Shown: positions 11,301 through 21,819 of the stretch, one piece after another
How positions within the stretch are numbered: position 1 is the stretch's first letter
How the letters are laid out: each line of letters starts with the position of its first letter
Origin: Ascochyta rabiei
Lineage: Eukaryota > Ascomycota > Dothideomycetes > Pleosporales > Didymellaceae
Length of the DNA: 64,000 bases
Direction of reading: 5' to 3'
Assembly: GCF_004011695.2 (NCBI RefSeq)
Contig: NC_082425.1
Location: 620,001-684,000, forward strand
Translations under genes and position numbers: made by a program
Notes under the pieces: generated by a model
Database searches by the model: none
Told to the model about the DNA's origin: nothing
Seen by the model: the letters and a program-made list of their open reading frames with translations, nothing else

Positions 11301-13788
11301 CTACCAGTCGAGAGGCTCATTAAGCTCCTCGCCACGATTTGTCTTGGGCACCTTTGCGGCCTGGACCTTGACAGGGCCCTTGCCATGCCGGGCAAGGTAG
11401 CCGCTGCCGTCGAGCCAGGGCCAGACTGCTGTGCGCTTCTTCTCGTGCTTCTGGATAGCCTCTTCGCTGGCCATGGTAAGGCCAATGTCGTCGAGTCCGT
11501 TGATGAGGCAGTGCTTCCTGAACTCCTCGACATCAAACTTGCTCAGCTCTTTACCGTCTGCTGCGCGGACGACTTGGTTGACGAGGTCGACTTCAATCTC
11601 CTTTCCAGCCTTGGCCTCAGCAGCAATGGCGTTAAGAGCCGCTTGGTCGGTGATGCGAAGCGGCAGCATACCGTTCTTGAACGTGTTGTTGAAGAAGATG
11701 TCACCGAACGATGGCGCAATAATGCACTTGATACCGAAATCGAGTAGCGCCCACGGCGCATGTTCACGACTGGATCCGCATCCAAAGTTGGGCCCCGTGC
11801 AGACGAGAATCTTGGCGTTGCGGAAGGGTTCCTGGTTCAGCACGAAGCTGGAGTCCTCCTTGTCGCTACCGGCCTCGTAGCGCCAGGCGTGGAAGAGCGC
11901 GCTGCCGAGACCGGAGCGCTTAATGGTCTTGAGGAATTGCTTGGGGATGATGGCGTCGGTATCGATGTTGGCAATGTCCATGGGGGCTGCGTAGCCACGG
12001 AGAGTTTCGAACTTGGGCATCCCGGCGCTAGCACCCTTGGTAGAAGTCGAGGCTGTGTGGGATGCTTGGTCGGCCTCGGGAAGATCCATAATCTTTTCGA
12101 GGTCCTCATCGCTCTCAGCTTCGTGGATGTGTGCAACTTCGACCTTGGGAGAGCCCTTGGCAGCGGAGGAGGTGGAGGGGGTGAGCTTGCGGACGTCTGC
12201 GAGGTTGCCAACGATGGCAGCGGCGGCGGCCATGACAGGGGACATCAAGTGTGTGCGGCCACCAGCTCCCTGGCGACCTTCGAAATTTCGGTTCGATGTC
12301 GAAGCGCAGCGCTCGCCAGGAGACAGAATGTCGGGGTTCATGCCCAAGCACATGGAGCAACCAGCTTCTCTCCAGTCAAAACCAGCATCGGTGAAGATCT
12401 TGTCGAGACCCTCTTGCTCAGCCTTGCGCTTGACAAGACCGGACCCTGGCACGATCATGGCGTGCTTGATATTCGACGCGACCTTTTTGCCCTCGACGAC
12501 GCTTGCAGCTGCCCTCAAGTCCTCGATACGGGCATTCGTGCAAGAGCCAATGAAGACCTTGTCGAGCTTCACTTCCTGCATGGGTGTGCCTGCAGTCAAG
12601 CCCATGTATTTCAGAGCGCGCTTACAAGCCTCCTTCTTGACCTCATCGTCGAAGTCGTCGGGGCCGGGGACCTTGCCAGTGATGGGTACAACGTCCTGGG
12701 GCGAGGTTCCCCAAGAGACGGTGGGCGCAATGTCTTTCGAGTCGATGTAGATCTCGTGGTCGAACTTGGCATCATCATCAGATTTCAGGCTCAGCCAGTA
12801 GTTGCAGGCCTTCTTCCACTCGGGGCTATCGACCTTGGGTGCCAGCGGACGTCCCTTCAGGTAATCGATGGTGATCTGGTCGGGAGCGACCATTCCTGCT
12901 CTTGCACCGCCCTCGATGGACATGTTGCAGATGGACATGCGAGCCTCCATGCTAAGGCTGCGAATGGCCGAACCGCAGAACTCAATGACGGCTCCAGTTC
13001 CTCCAGCTGTGCCGATCATGCCAATGACGTGCAAAATGATATCCTTGCTGCTGACGCCGGGAGCCAGCTCTCCATCGACCTGGACCTTCATGTTCTTGCT
13101 TCTCCTTGTGATGAGCGTCTGTGTGGCCAGAACGTGCTCGACTTCACTGGTACCAATACCAAACGCGAGGGCGCCAAATGCGCCATGTGTGGAGGTGTGG
13201 CTGTCACCACAGACAACAGTTGTGCCGGGGAGGGTGAAGCCCTGCTCGGGGCCGATGATGTGCACGATACCCTGTCTCTTGTCGTCGAGGCCAAAGTAGG
13301 TAAGATCGAAGGCCTTGACGTTGTCCTCGAGGGTCATGCATTGTATTCGCGAGTCGGCCTCGTCGATGAACTTCTCCGTGGTTGTGAGGTTTTTCCGCGA
13401 GGCGGTGGGGATGTTCTGGAAACTGTTAATTCGCGGCCACGCGCGGGCAGACTCGTCTTGCGGCTACGTACATGGTCGACAGTGGCGAGAGTGCAGTCAG
13501 GTCTTCGCACTTTGCGGTCGGCGTTGCGGAGGCCCTCAAAAGCTTGCTGCGGCCATTGTTAGCTGTTGTGCGTGGTTTTGCGTGTCAAGCCGAAGGTAGC
13601 CTTACTGGTGATGTCACCTCGTGGACAAGATGTCTGTCTGCGGACTGTTAGCCAAAGGGTCAAGAAACAGCCAAATGCAGCAACTCACCAATGTAGAGCA
13701 GAACTGTGCCGTCTTCCTTCTCCTCAACAATGTGGTCCTCGAAGACCTTGTCGTACAGGGTCTGCGGGGGTTTCACTGCAGAGGGCAT
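11301..13788 (-). CDS. LEU1: 3-isopropylmalate dehydratase (isopropylmalate isomerase)
   Basis: The minus-strand exons are 13788-13689, 13637-13606, 13546-13472 and 13415-11301, giving 773 residues (yeast Leu1 has 779). Exon 2 is only 32 nt. This is the fused fungal form. The large-subunit aconitase-like part includes '[20 protein letters not shown]', '[15 protein letters not shown]' and '[11 protein letters not shown]'; the three cysteines in these segments hold the [4Fe-4S] cluster. A linker follows, then the small swivelling domain with '[14 protein letters not shown]' and '[17 protein letters not shown]'. The enzyme interconverts 2- and 3-isopropylmalate in leucine biosynthesis in the cytosol. 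A Leu3-type site sits about 190 bp upstream, matching the known control of LEU1 in yeast. All motifs are complete. The opposite strand has a long open frame that I regard as a shadow. Confidence 0.96.
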
Positions 13789-14523
13789 GGTGTACGTGTG
13801 CTATCTGAGCGTGCTCGGGGGGCAATTTGGGCAAGTGTGATGTGATGTGGTAAACCCAAGGTGAAGCCTCAATACCAGCGGGAGATGTACAAGCAAGGGC
13901 AGTGTGTGGGCTATTAAAGGCGCAGGCCGCCACACTCAAATAGCTGATGGCAAAGTTGGATTCAGAAATGTCCCGCCGATGCCGGAGGCAGGGCGAGTGT
14001 CGAATCACAGCGCCGCTGATTCATGGCCGTCGTGGTCCGTCCTCGGCATTTCGAGCTCAGCGCGTACTTGGAGCATGACGCAGCGTGCAAGCGATATCTG
14101 GCAATGCTTGCTTGATCTTGCAGGCCGAGGCTGGAACAACCTTGCTGCCATCTGTCTTCATGTGCGTAGAACGCGCCCGCGCGCCCAATAGCTGCCTGAT
14201 TGCTTGCTTTCGCGAGAGACGACAGTGCCTGTGTGGTGAGTGCCCCGCACCTCCAAGTCGGCTGCCCCGCCTTGCCGTCAGTCATCCGCTCCCTCGAGCC
14301 TCCGATTCGCCCTCCGCAACATGGCAAACCTTACATAGTACGCACCTCACCGCTCGCATGCACCGTTGCTGCCGACCGCATCCGTGATATCGATCCATGG
14401 TTCGTACTGTGTAGGTAGGTTTGATGTGTTGTACAGAAGTTGTCCAACGATCCTCTAATTTCCCTGCTTCAATGAAGACCGTGAAACCATGCACATGCTC
14501 CGGAACGCTCCAAAATCACCCCC
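13789..14523. other. Intergenic region: LEU1 promoter and ALG7 3' end
   Basis: About 735 bases, containing the Leu3-type site and the LEU1 promoter. The remainder, to the ALG7 stop codon, is GC-rich in part and shows only short open frames without family signal. Confidence 0.5.
13976..13985. promoter_or_regulatory. Leu3-type binding site (CCG-N4-CGG) upstream of LEU1
   Basis: The ten bases CCGATGCCGG match CCG-N4-CGG, the spacing known for the zinc-cluster activator Leu3. The site is centred about 190 bp upstream of the LEU1 ATG. Binding is inferred from the motif and from the known Leu3 control of yeast LEU1. Confidence 0.55.
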
Positions 14524-16017
14524 CTACCAATTGTCTGCCGTGAAGATAAGCAGCGCCATGCGATGTCGAACGAACAACCCCAATGCTCCGACTGCGAACT
14601 GAAACGCCAACAGCCCCAGTGCCAGCCGATCCTCCCGCATGGGGCCGAACCACACCAACCACAGATTGATTAGCGTGAAGTTGGAGGAGGACAGCACCTG
14701 CCCCTTCTCGTCAACCTCGAGATCAAGCAGCCGAAGCCGGTGCAGTACCTTGAGGCTCTCCGCTATCGGTCGTCGAAGGGGCCTCTGGAACTGCACGCGC
14801 GAGGGCTCTAGGAGACCTGTCCGTGCATTGAAGCGTGGAAGCCGATGTCGGGGACACGGTATCAGGTGGAACAACTGAGGAGCCGAGTAGACAAAGTTGA
14901 ACGCTTGCGGCAAAAGCAATAGGATCAACGTCTTGCTGAAGTGTCCCAGGATAGCAACCACTGCAAATACCATGCCGGCAAAGTAGCAGTAAGTATCGCC
15001 CACGAATACCTTGGCAGGATACCAGTTGTGCATTAGAAGAGCAAGAGACACTCCGATGAAGGGTAGCAAGAAATACAACGAGAAAAGATGCGAGTCGGTT
15101 GCTGGGTGCGGGTAACTTGTAAAAGGCGACAGATAGAGCATGTCGTTGCCGGCTATCAGTACCGCAATGACAATAGATTGAGCAACTTCGATGCCATTGA
15201 TGCCCGCGAGGATGTTGATGCTGTTCGAGGAAAAGATGGACAGCAGTGCCATGTAAACGTAGTAAAGCCAGCCTAGCAACTCGTCAGCGCCGCCTAGGGG
15301 TAAGACAAGAAGAAAGTCCAGCACGACTTACCGAGATCGAAAAGCTCGCCCAGGTACGGTCGGAGAGGGAGTGGAACGACCATCTGCGTCACGCCAAAAT
15401 CTACACAGTAGACCACAAGCATTGGAATGGACGCGACAGCAGGGATGAGCACCTTATGCCGCCATCTGATGTCGAACAAGTCATCGCCGATACCAAGCAG
15501 CACGATGCACTGCAAGGAGAGTATGGCGCCAAGGAACGACGCGAGCTTGTTGTGAGGGAACCGGTGGAGGAGACGTCCTGTCTCAACCTCTTCTAACTCT
15601 TTGATGACGTCTCGGTTACCACCGCCTGACGTTGCAACTACAATATCTTTGTAGAAAGGCCAAGGGATGAAGAATATGACGATGAACAAATACACCATGG
15701 CACACACTGCACCCATAGTCTCAGGGCTATTGCGTTTGTCAGCTTGAATTTTGTGTGCATGCGTAGCGTCACACTCACATCTCGGTCTTCTTGACCTTGC
15801 AAAGGTCCTTGCCTTTGAAACCACGCCGAATAAAAGCATCTCCAAGCCATCGTATCAGTGCGTAGCAAGCTGCAAATGCAAGTGCACTGAACGCAATTGA
15901 TGCAACGAGTGGTTCGCCTTCACCGCGAAATGTGTTTGCCAAGACTGAAATGCTTGCCCATGATAGTGCTACGAGTAAGATCGTCTCAGTCGTAGTCAGT
16001 GCCGTTGATGTTGACAT
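14524..16017 (-). CDS. ALG7: UDP-GlcNAc:dolichyl-phosphate GlcNAc-1-phosphate transferase
   Basis: The minus-strand exons are 16017-15779, 15726-15332 and 15272-14524, giving 460 residues. The protein is a polytopic membrane enzyme of the endoplasmic reticulum. It transfers GlcNAc-1-phosphate to dolichyl phosphate, the first step of N-glycan precursor assembly and the target of tunicamycin. Family motifs seen in order are 'IPETMGAVCAMVYLF', 'GIGDDLFDIRWRHK' (metal-binding acidic pair), 'NSINILAGINGIEV', 'HNWYPAKVFVGDTYCYFAGM' and the basic 'PCPRHRLPRF' loop. The last intron has two possible acceptors; TTGCTAG at its end keeps frame and gives 'DLGWLYYVYM'. The start (MSTSTALTTTETIL) precedes the first helix. 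The gene is divergent from SEH1. Confidence 0.94.
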
Positions 16018-16463
16018 TTTGTTCCAGACTCTTATGCTATGGATGACGGGGACGCTAAGCTCCCGGGTGAGGTGGTTATTACGAAGTTCACCGTCCGTAG
16101 CATACGCTGAAGTGAATGTGACTCCGTACAAATGGGGTAAAGCTCGGCCCAACAACGACGCGATTGTGTTCGTTGCGTATTGTATAGCTTCTTGGATTCT
16201 AAACGACTGTGCAGGGTGCAGTAAAGACCTGCATAAGCTTTGGCGATCGACACTGCACCAACGCCCCACGAATGCGGAAAGGAGCAGGACCGACAACTGA
16301 AGGAGCGGCGAGCGACAGAGTGTGCGCGCTTTTTAAGAACAAACGACTTGGAGACTTTGTGTTGTTGAGAGGCCACGTTCAAGCAAGAGCCGTGCTTGCT
16401 CCCGGCTGGTTCCAGACTACTAGCCCCAAACGAGAGAAGGCTCATTCGCGACGCGCAGCCTCC
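16018..16463. promoter_or_regulatory. Divergent promoter region of ALG7 and SEH1
   Basis: The 446 bases between the ALG7 start and the first in-frame SEH1 ATG. If SEH1 instead starts at 16827 the region is about 810 bp. No specific binding site is obvious. Confidence 0.4.
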
Positions 16464-18115
16464 ATGGACTTCAACGCCCCAGCAAAGCATACACGATCCG
16501 ATACCGTTCAGCTCCTGGACGCTGTGACACGTCGCCTTGCGCGTCCGGCTTTCCTCTCCAGCATCACGCCGTCGCGGCTGCCATCGCAGGCTGCAAGCGA
16601 TGCGTCTTTGAGCCCCACTCGCGACGAAGCACGGTTCCACTCTGGTCCGCTAACCAGCCATCGTCACTACCTCGCAGGGACAGTCAGAGATGCCCTTGAA
16701 CAAGCCGACCTCGTAGCCCCGCTGATTCAGGAGCCTTGTGCCGACGGCAGCTCACCAAGCGTTGACAAGCGCATCCTTCAGAATCTGGAACAGGGCTTCG
16801 TTGGAGCGCGTCACGCGTACGCAAAGATGGCCTCAGAGCGCAACTTTACCACCTTCTCTCACGGCCACCAGGACCTTGTGCTTGCTGTTGACTTCAATTA
16901 CTTCGGAACACGTATGGTGACTGCGAGCTCGGATCATCGCCTGAAAGTATGGGATAAGAAAGATGAATCTTGGTCTCTTGTGGAGAGTTGGAAAGCGCAC
17001 GATGCTGAGATTACCGATGTAAGTTCGTCTGGTACTTACGTTCTGACCACTAGACATGGAGCTATCAACGCTTAAGCACTGATACTAACTTTGCGCAGGC
17101 CAAGTGGAACGGTCCGTTCATGGGCGAGGTTGTAGGAAGCATCGGCGAAGATGGCCGCTGCAAGCTTTGGCAAGAGGATGCTACTGAAGTGCCTCTGTCT
17201 GGCAACCGTTTTAAACTCATTGCAAACCTGGTGTCTACCGGTCATGCTCCATTTATGTCTCTTGACTTCAAGAATATAATGCAAGAGACTTGGCTAGCGC
17301 TGATCACTCGTGATGGTCGTTTGACTGTCTACGAGCCGTCCGATCAGAGCAGCTTGAACGAGTGGACCATTCTGGCAGAGCGCTCTGTCTCCGAAGAAAA
17401 CCCTCCAGATCGCCAAGACGAGGTTGGCTTCAAGGTAGTGTTTCACAAGGAAAAATTGCCATGCTGGACCGCGATCATGGCCGGCTTAGATCGCAAGTCG
17501 CTGTCGCTTGCCGTGGCAGCGATGAAGGAAATCCTTATCTTCAGGACCGACAAAGCCAAGCGTTTTTTTCAGGTGGCGAAGCTGGAGGGCGCTCGACAAA
17601 TCATTCGTGACCTGGCGTGGGCCAATGGATCCATGCGGGGTCATGATATACTTGCAACAGCAAGCAAGGATGGTGTCATCCGTATCTATGAACTATCAAC
17701 ACCTAGTTCGGGGAAAAGTGCGACTGCTGGGTCATCGACAACTGCTGCGATTTTCACGCCTGCCGAGTCACCTCGCACAGACCCACGCAAGAACGCCCCT
17801 TCTGGCATAGGAGCCGGGTTAGCTGGTGCATCCAAGGTTTCTGAGATACCACGCGAGAGCGAGCAATATCCAGGACGGATATCACAGCTGGCAAAGCTTA
17901 CAGACGAGCTTACAGACCATCATGGAGCGGTTTGGCGAGTGGCATTTTCGCAAATGGGTATGTAATACTTTGCTCTCTCCTGGACATCCTCTAACTCTTC
18001 TGAAGGTGATTTGCTTGTCTCTACCGGTGACGACGCTTCGATTCGCACATGGAAGAAAGCTGTGAACGGGCGTTGGGCAGAGTATGCAGAAATCGAGACC
18101 GCGCGCGAAAATTGA
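16464..18115 (+). CDS. SEH1: Nucleoporin Seh1 (WD40 protein)
   Basis: The exons are 16464-17018, 17099-17957 and 18006-18115. Intron 1 contains a textbook TACTAAC branch point. The WD40 propeller begins at 'FTTFSHGHQDLVLAVDFNYF' and continues with 'GTRMVTASSDHRLKVWDKKD', 'VGSIGEDGRCKLW', 'DGVIRIYELS', 'DHHGAVWRVAFSQMGDLLVS' and 'TGDDASIRTWKK'. Seh1 is part of the Nup107-160 (Nup84) scaffold of the nuclear pore and of the SEA/GATOR complex that controls TORC1. Most Seh1 proteins begin right at the first blade, which would be the ATG at 16827 (386 residues). The frame stays open further up and gives a 121-residue extension from 16464 (507 residues). I give the longer form but cannot decide. A low-complexity insert (about 40 residues, Ser/Thr/Pro) lies before the last blade. 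Confidence 0.88.
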
Positions 18116-18743
18116 GGTCCTTCTACGCAAGAATTGAAATGGATCATGGGTATCAACTCTACACGGGAGCAAGCATGCACTCAGCCAAAATCTCTCACAG
18201 GCGCCACGATATGGCGGGTATTTGGACGGTACTGGCATAGCGATAAGTGGTCTATGCGTCACTATCGATGCTTTTATGAACTTATGATTTATGCACGTCG
18301 CGTGTTCATCTGTTGATATGCCATCGTCATTGCGTGGTGTTCATGAACGTTCGCGCATCTGGCGTCGGCGTCACGACACATTCCTCGCTTCAGCCACCTC
18401 AACGCCAGCCTCGACACATTCCGTTCCGGCCTTTGGTAGCCTCTGACCTCACAAGATCATCTACAAGTTGCTTGGAGCCCCAGCAAACATGTCGAATCCG
18501 TCTAATATTCAAGACGTTGGTGCACGCTCGTGGGCTAGCCAACAGCGCCATACCCTTCCGGACGTCTTTGGAAGTTCCACACGTTCCGACTACAAATTTC
18601 ATCTTATAACCAAGCCGCCTCCTTGTCTCGTCTGGTGGTCTTTAAGACCACGTTGAGCTGTCCACTAGCTTGCGGAAGCTACAGCATTGTGGCATACCTC
18701 CAGTTGCCTTCAGTCTCACTCCACTTCATGTGAGGACATCACG
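18116..18743. other. Intergenic region between SEH1 and the proline-rich protein gene
   Basis: About 630 bases with only short open frames lacking any family signal. It is taken as 3' untranslated region of SEH1 plus the next promoter. Confidence 0.5.
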
Positions 18744-20510
18744 ATGATTTTTCAGCGACGTTTCCACTCCCACGCTACCACGACGGTTGAATCTCCTCCA
18801 ACGCCTCCTCCAAAAAATGGGGCTCCTCCACCAAAGACGCTTGAGGAGATTCTTGCAATAGTAGTGAGCCCACGTGCCCCGAAACCTCCCCCTCACGCAG
18901 TCGGTACTGTTGCCAGCAATCCTTTGGTCGGCAAACAAACTCAGTTTCGATCGGCATCAAGCCCCGTGAGAGGCAACTTACCGAAGCGAACACCCAGTAG
19001 CAGAAAGACAGGCCACGCTACTATACACACGGATGCAATAGATGGCCATGATGCATTCGAGAGCGATGCATTTGCTGTTCATATGCCGACGACACGCTTA
19101 CCCATCATGGAAGCCCCGACGTCTCGGCATAGACCAGCCAGGCCGAACAAGGCTCAGGCGGAAGCTGTTCAGACCTATAAAGAGAAAGCGAAACAAGCAC
19201 GGGAACGAAACAACAGCATAGGTGTGCGTGTGCCACCCAATATTGCCTCATACGACTACGCCTACGCAAGCACTTCTAAAAATGACGCTTCAATACCGAC
19301 TGTGTTGAAGCCATCCATCAGCCATCCGGCTCCAGCAGGCGCATTCCCTGTCAGCCCGCCAGCGCAACAAGAAAAATGGGCTGGAGATGAACAGAAGCCT
19401 GAGTCAGTTATAAAGACCAGCAAAGTCTCCAGCAATACGTCAGTGTACCGCAAGCCCACTGTGCTCGGGGTTACAACTGCAGCGGCTGTTATTAAAGAAA
19501 GTGTACAGTATGTGTGTGCCGATGTGAACGGAGGCGCTTCAAGGCCAACATCGCCACCGAAGTCGACAACGGTCAAAGTTAGCATGAAGCCCAAGATCCC
19601 GACGATCAAGGTCGAGACTTGCAAAGTCGAAAGCTGCCGAAGCGGAGGTTGTCAAGTCGAACACTGTCGCGGTATGTACTATCGGACACCACACCTTGAA
19701 CCGCTAGTCACCTCTCGCTCTCCAAGTCCTACTAAGACTATGCCAAACTTCACTCGCCAGTACTCAATTGAGGGCGATTCGATTTTCGGCTACAAGATCA
19801 AAGATCCTTTGAGCACATCGGCTGGCGCAAACAACTCTAGCTCTAGCGAGGACGAGAAATCAAAGGTGACACCGAACAAGACGCAAGACACCTGCAAGCA
19901 CACACTACCAAAACGAACGCTTACGGATCGCTGGCCATGGATACGAAAGGGCACAGGTGCTGCTATTGGCAAACCACCCAACGCTCCAGCACCAGACCCG
20001 CCTGCAAGAGCACCAACTTTCAGACGTCCCATGTCGATTTACGTATCGCCTTTTGACTCAATCACTGCGCCTCCGAGTACGCTTCCACCCACACGACCCA
20101 CACCGCTCAGACCAGTGGCTACAGCAGCGGTAAAAGCAACAAGAACAGCAACGGCAACAGCGCCAACAACAATCCACCCAGCATCACCCAAAAAGCCAGC
20201 TCTCGTTCCCCGAGTTGCACCCACCTCAAAACCCGTTGCATCCTCCACCTCCGCAAACTTCGACACCGACTTCGCGCAGATCAAAGCTTTCTTTCTGCTC
20301 ACCCTCAAGATTTGCCTTGGTCTGTACGCCGTCGTCGCGCTGTGGTTCATTCTCGACGCGATCAGAGAGGCGTTGTGTGTAGTGACCGTTCCATTTCGAC
20401 TTCTGGGACACATTGTCGGCTTTGTATGGGCGATTGTTGGTTTTTTTGGAAGGAGCTTGGGGATGGCAGCCGGTGGTGCGGGTTGGAAGATCAGAGTACT
20501 GGGGCGGTAA
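18744..20510 (+). CDS. Proline-rich protein with C-terminal membrane segments, function unknown
   Basis: A single-exon gene of 588 residues. The first ATG of the open frame (18744) is used. Most of the chain is disordered, rich in Pro, Ser, Thr, Lys and Ala (for example 'PPTPPPKNGAPPPKTLEE'). Near residues 290-308 there is a compact four-cysteine run, 'VETCKVESCRSGGCQVEHC', the only cysteine-dense part. The C-terminal 80 residues hold two likely membrane segments, 'FFLLTLKICLGLYAVVALWF' and 'LLGHIVGFVWAIVGFFG', and end in a short basic tail. This suggests a tail-anchored or hairpin membrane protein with a long cytoplasmic arm. I do not recognise a family. The single exon and mild codon bias look like a normal fungal gene. 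Confidence 0.7.
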   Translation: MIFQRRFHSHATTTVESPPTPPPKNGAPPPKTLEEILAIVVSPRAPKPPPHAVGTVASNPLVGKQTQFRSASSPVRGNLPKRTPSSRKTGHATIHTDAIDGHDAFESDAFAVHMPTTRLPIMEAPTSRHRPARPNKAQAEAVQTYKEKAKQARERNNSIGVRVPPNIASYDYAYASTSKNDASIPTVLKPSISHPAPAGAFPVSPPAQQEKWAGDEQKPESVIKTSKVSSNTSVYRKPTVLGVTTAAAVIKESVQYVCADVNGGASRPTSPPKSTTVKVSMKPKIPTIKVETCKVESCRSGGCQVEHCRGMYYRTPHLEPLVTSRSPSPTKTMPNFTRQYSIEGDSIFGYKIKDPLSTSAGANNSSSSEDEKSKVTPNKTQDTCKHTLPKRTLTDRWPWIRKGTGAAIGKPPNAPAPDPPARAPTFRRPMSIYVSPFDSITAPPSTLPPTRPTPLRPVATAAVKATRTATATAPTTIHPASPKKPALVPRVAPTSKPVASSTSANFDTDFAQIKAFFLLTLKICLGLYAVVALWFILDAIREALCVVTVPFRLLGHIVGFVWAIVGFFGRSLGMAAGGAGWKIRVLGR

Positions 20511-21035
20511 TATGGGGTTTATGTTTCTTGGTCACGACAGATCATGTTATGAGCCTTTTTGCGGAATATACGATACGTCATGGGTGGAGCGTACGAGCAC
20601 TTGGGGAGCGCATAGCATGGTCTATATATGTGAGGCAAGATAGGTGTGGATTAAGAAGGGGCCGAGGACGAATTAATACACCGTGGAAGAACCGTTGATG
20701 CTTGTGGAGCGCATATTTGTTGTTAGCAGATGGGTTGTGTGTGCTCCCTCTATTGCCTAGTTCAAACACAGACTAACATTGCGAAAAGTCGTGCTGGACC
20801 CAGCAAGGCACATACAATTCCTGGCTAGCTAAAGATACATCTCAAAGGGTCGATCTTCCATTCTGGGTTCAGAAAAAGTAGACTTCTTCTTGCTAAGGTC
20901 GACGGCGATGATTGCAAAGCGTGAGGCCGGTTTACATCTCAGTAGATCTTCTCATTGCTTAAATTATAGAATAATTAGCCTTGTCAAGATCCATCAGTCA
21001 AATCAGACACAAGCGCGTTCTTCATAGACGCATAA
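20511..21035. other. Intergenic region before the tRNA genes
   Basis: About 525 bases between the proline-rich protein gene and tRNA-Tyr, AT-rich towards its end. Only short, unsupported open frames are present. Confidence 0.5.
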
Positions 21036-21121
21036 CTCCGCTTGGTGTAGTTGGTTTATCACGTTCGACTGTAATAGCCATTGTTATCGAAAGGTCCCTA
21101 GTTCGATTCTGGGAGCGGAGA
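21036..21121 (+). tRNA. tRNA-Tyr (GTA) with an 11-nt intron
   Basis: The sequence folds as a tRNA. The acceptor arm is CTCCGCT with AGCGGAG; the D-arm starts GTG with AGTTGG in the loop. The anticodon stem is TTCGA with TCGAA around loop CT-GTA-A, and the T-arm is CCTAG-TTCGATT-CTGGG. The anticodon is GTA. An 11-nt intron (21075-21085) sits directly after the base 3' to the anticodon, the standard place, as expected because eukaryotic tRNA-Tyr genes usually carry introns. A run of six T follows at once. Confidence 0.93.
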
Positions 21122-21127
21122 TTTTTT
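21122..21127 (+). terminator. RNA polymerase III terminator of tRNA-Tyr
   Basis: Six T residues directly after the discriminator base of the tRNA. Confidence 0.85.
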
Positions 21128-21605
21128 GCTCCCTAAGAGCTTCCGTAGATTGTAAGGATTGGTCTGGTAAAGTGCACTCGTCGCAGATGCACATGTCTGG
21201 TCAGTGCTTGAAATCCCTCACGAATGACTTCGCTTCCAATTGATAATTAATGAAAAAGATTTTGATTCAATCTGTAGTTTTTTTTTTCGCCAGGCGGAGA
21301 GATCCTACCCTGGCTCGGCACGTGCGCTTCGAAGAGCGGTGCTTGAAATGTACCGCGGTTCAGGACGTCGTTTTGGCTGGGCAATGTGGGGTGGCGGGGT
21401 TGTAGGACGGCTGCATGTCCGCATTGAGAGTCAAATAGCTAGACAATGATCATAATGGTCCACAGGACAGATCGTGAGTCGCAGCTGCAGATTTCGTTGC
21501 ATTGTGACGTTGAATTGACCTTGGTCTGCAGCATGGTGGTGTGGACCATTACTGGCTTTATACTGCAGCTTACTTCCGTTTTATCCATCGAAGAACTGCT
21601 CAACC
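21128..21605. other. Spacer between the two tRNA genes
   Basis: About 480 bases. They include a T-rich tract near 21278-21288 but no further tRNA, and no coding sequence I can support. Confidence 0.5.
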
Positions 21606-21687
21606 GGCCCGATGGCGCAATGGTAGCGCGTCAGATTCCAGTTAAGGTGTCTCCTGAAGGTTAGGCGTTCAAATCGCCTTCGGGTCA
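21606..21687 (+). tRNA. tRNA-Trp (CCA) with a 10-nt intron
   Basis: Acceptor arm GGCCCGA with TCGGGTC (one G-T pair), D-arm GCGC-AATGGTA-GCGC, and T-arm AGGCG-TTCAAAT-CGCCT. The anticodon loop reads TT-CCA-G, then an intron of about 10 nt (about 21642-21651), and the stem resumes as CCTGA. The stem TCAGA/CCTGA has one A-C mismatch at its loop end, so the exact intron edge is less certain than for tRNA-Tyr. Without the intron the length is 72 nt. The overall sequence matches fungal tRNA-Trp, which commonly has an intron here. Confidence 0.8.
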
Positions 21688-21693
21688 GTTCTC

Positions 21694-21698
21694 TTTTT
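21694..21698 (+). terminator. RNA polymerase III terminator of tRNA-Trp
   Basis: Five T residues a few bases after the tRNA 3' end. Confidence 0.75.
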
Positions 21699-21819
21699 GC
21701 GTTTGCTCTCTGTTGGGAACTTTTTTTTCTGGAGACAACCCCCTGTTGACGCTGTGTGCGGTTACCCCTCACATCATTCGTCACGTGTGTTGTTGTGTCC
21801 ACTTTGAGCGAGTGGTATA

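Noticed and set aside
11760..13562. 600-residue open frame on the plus strand opposite LEU1
   Set aside because: It lies antisense to a complete, well-matched LEU1 gene and its sequence mirrors the C-ending codons of that gene. It is a compositional shadow without family features.
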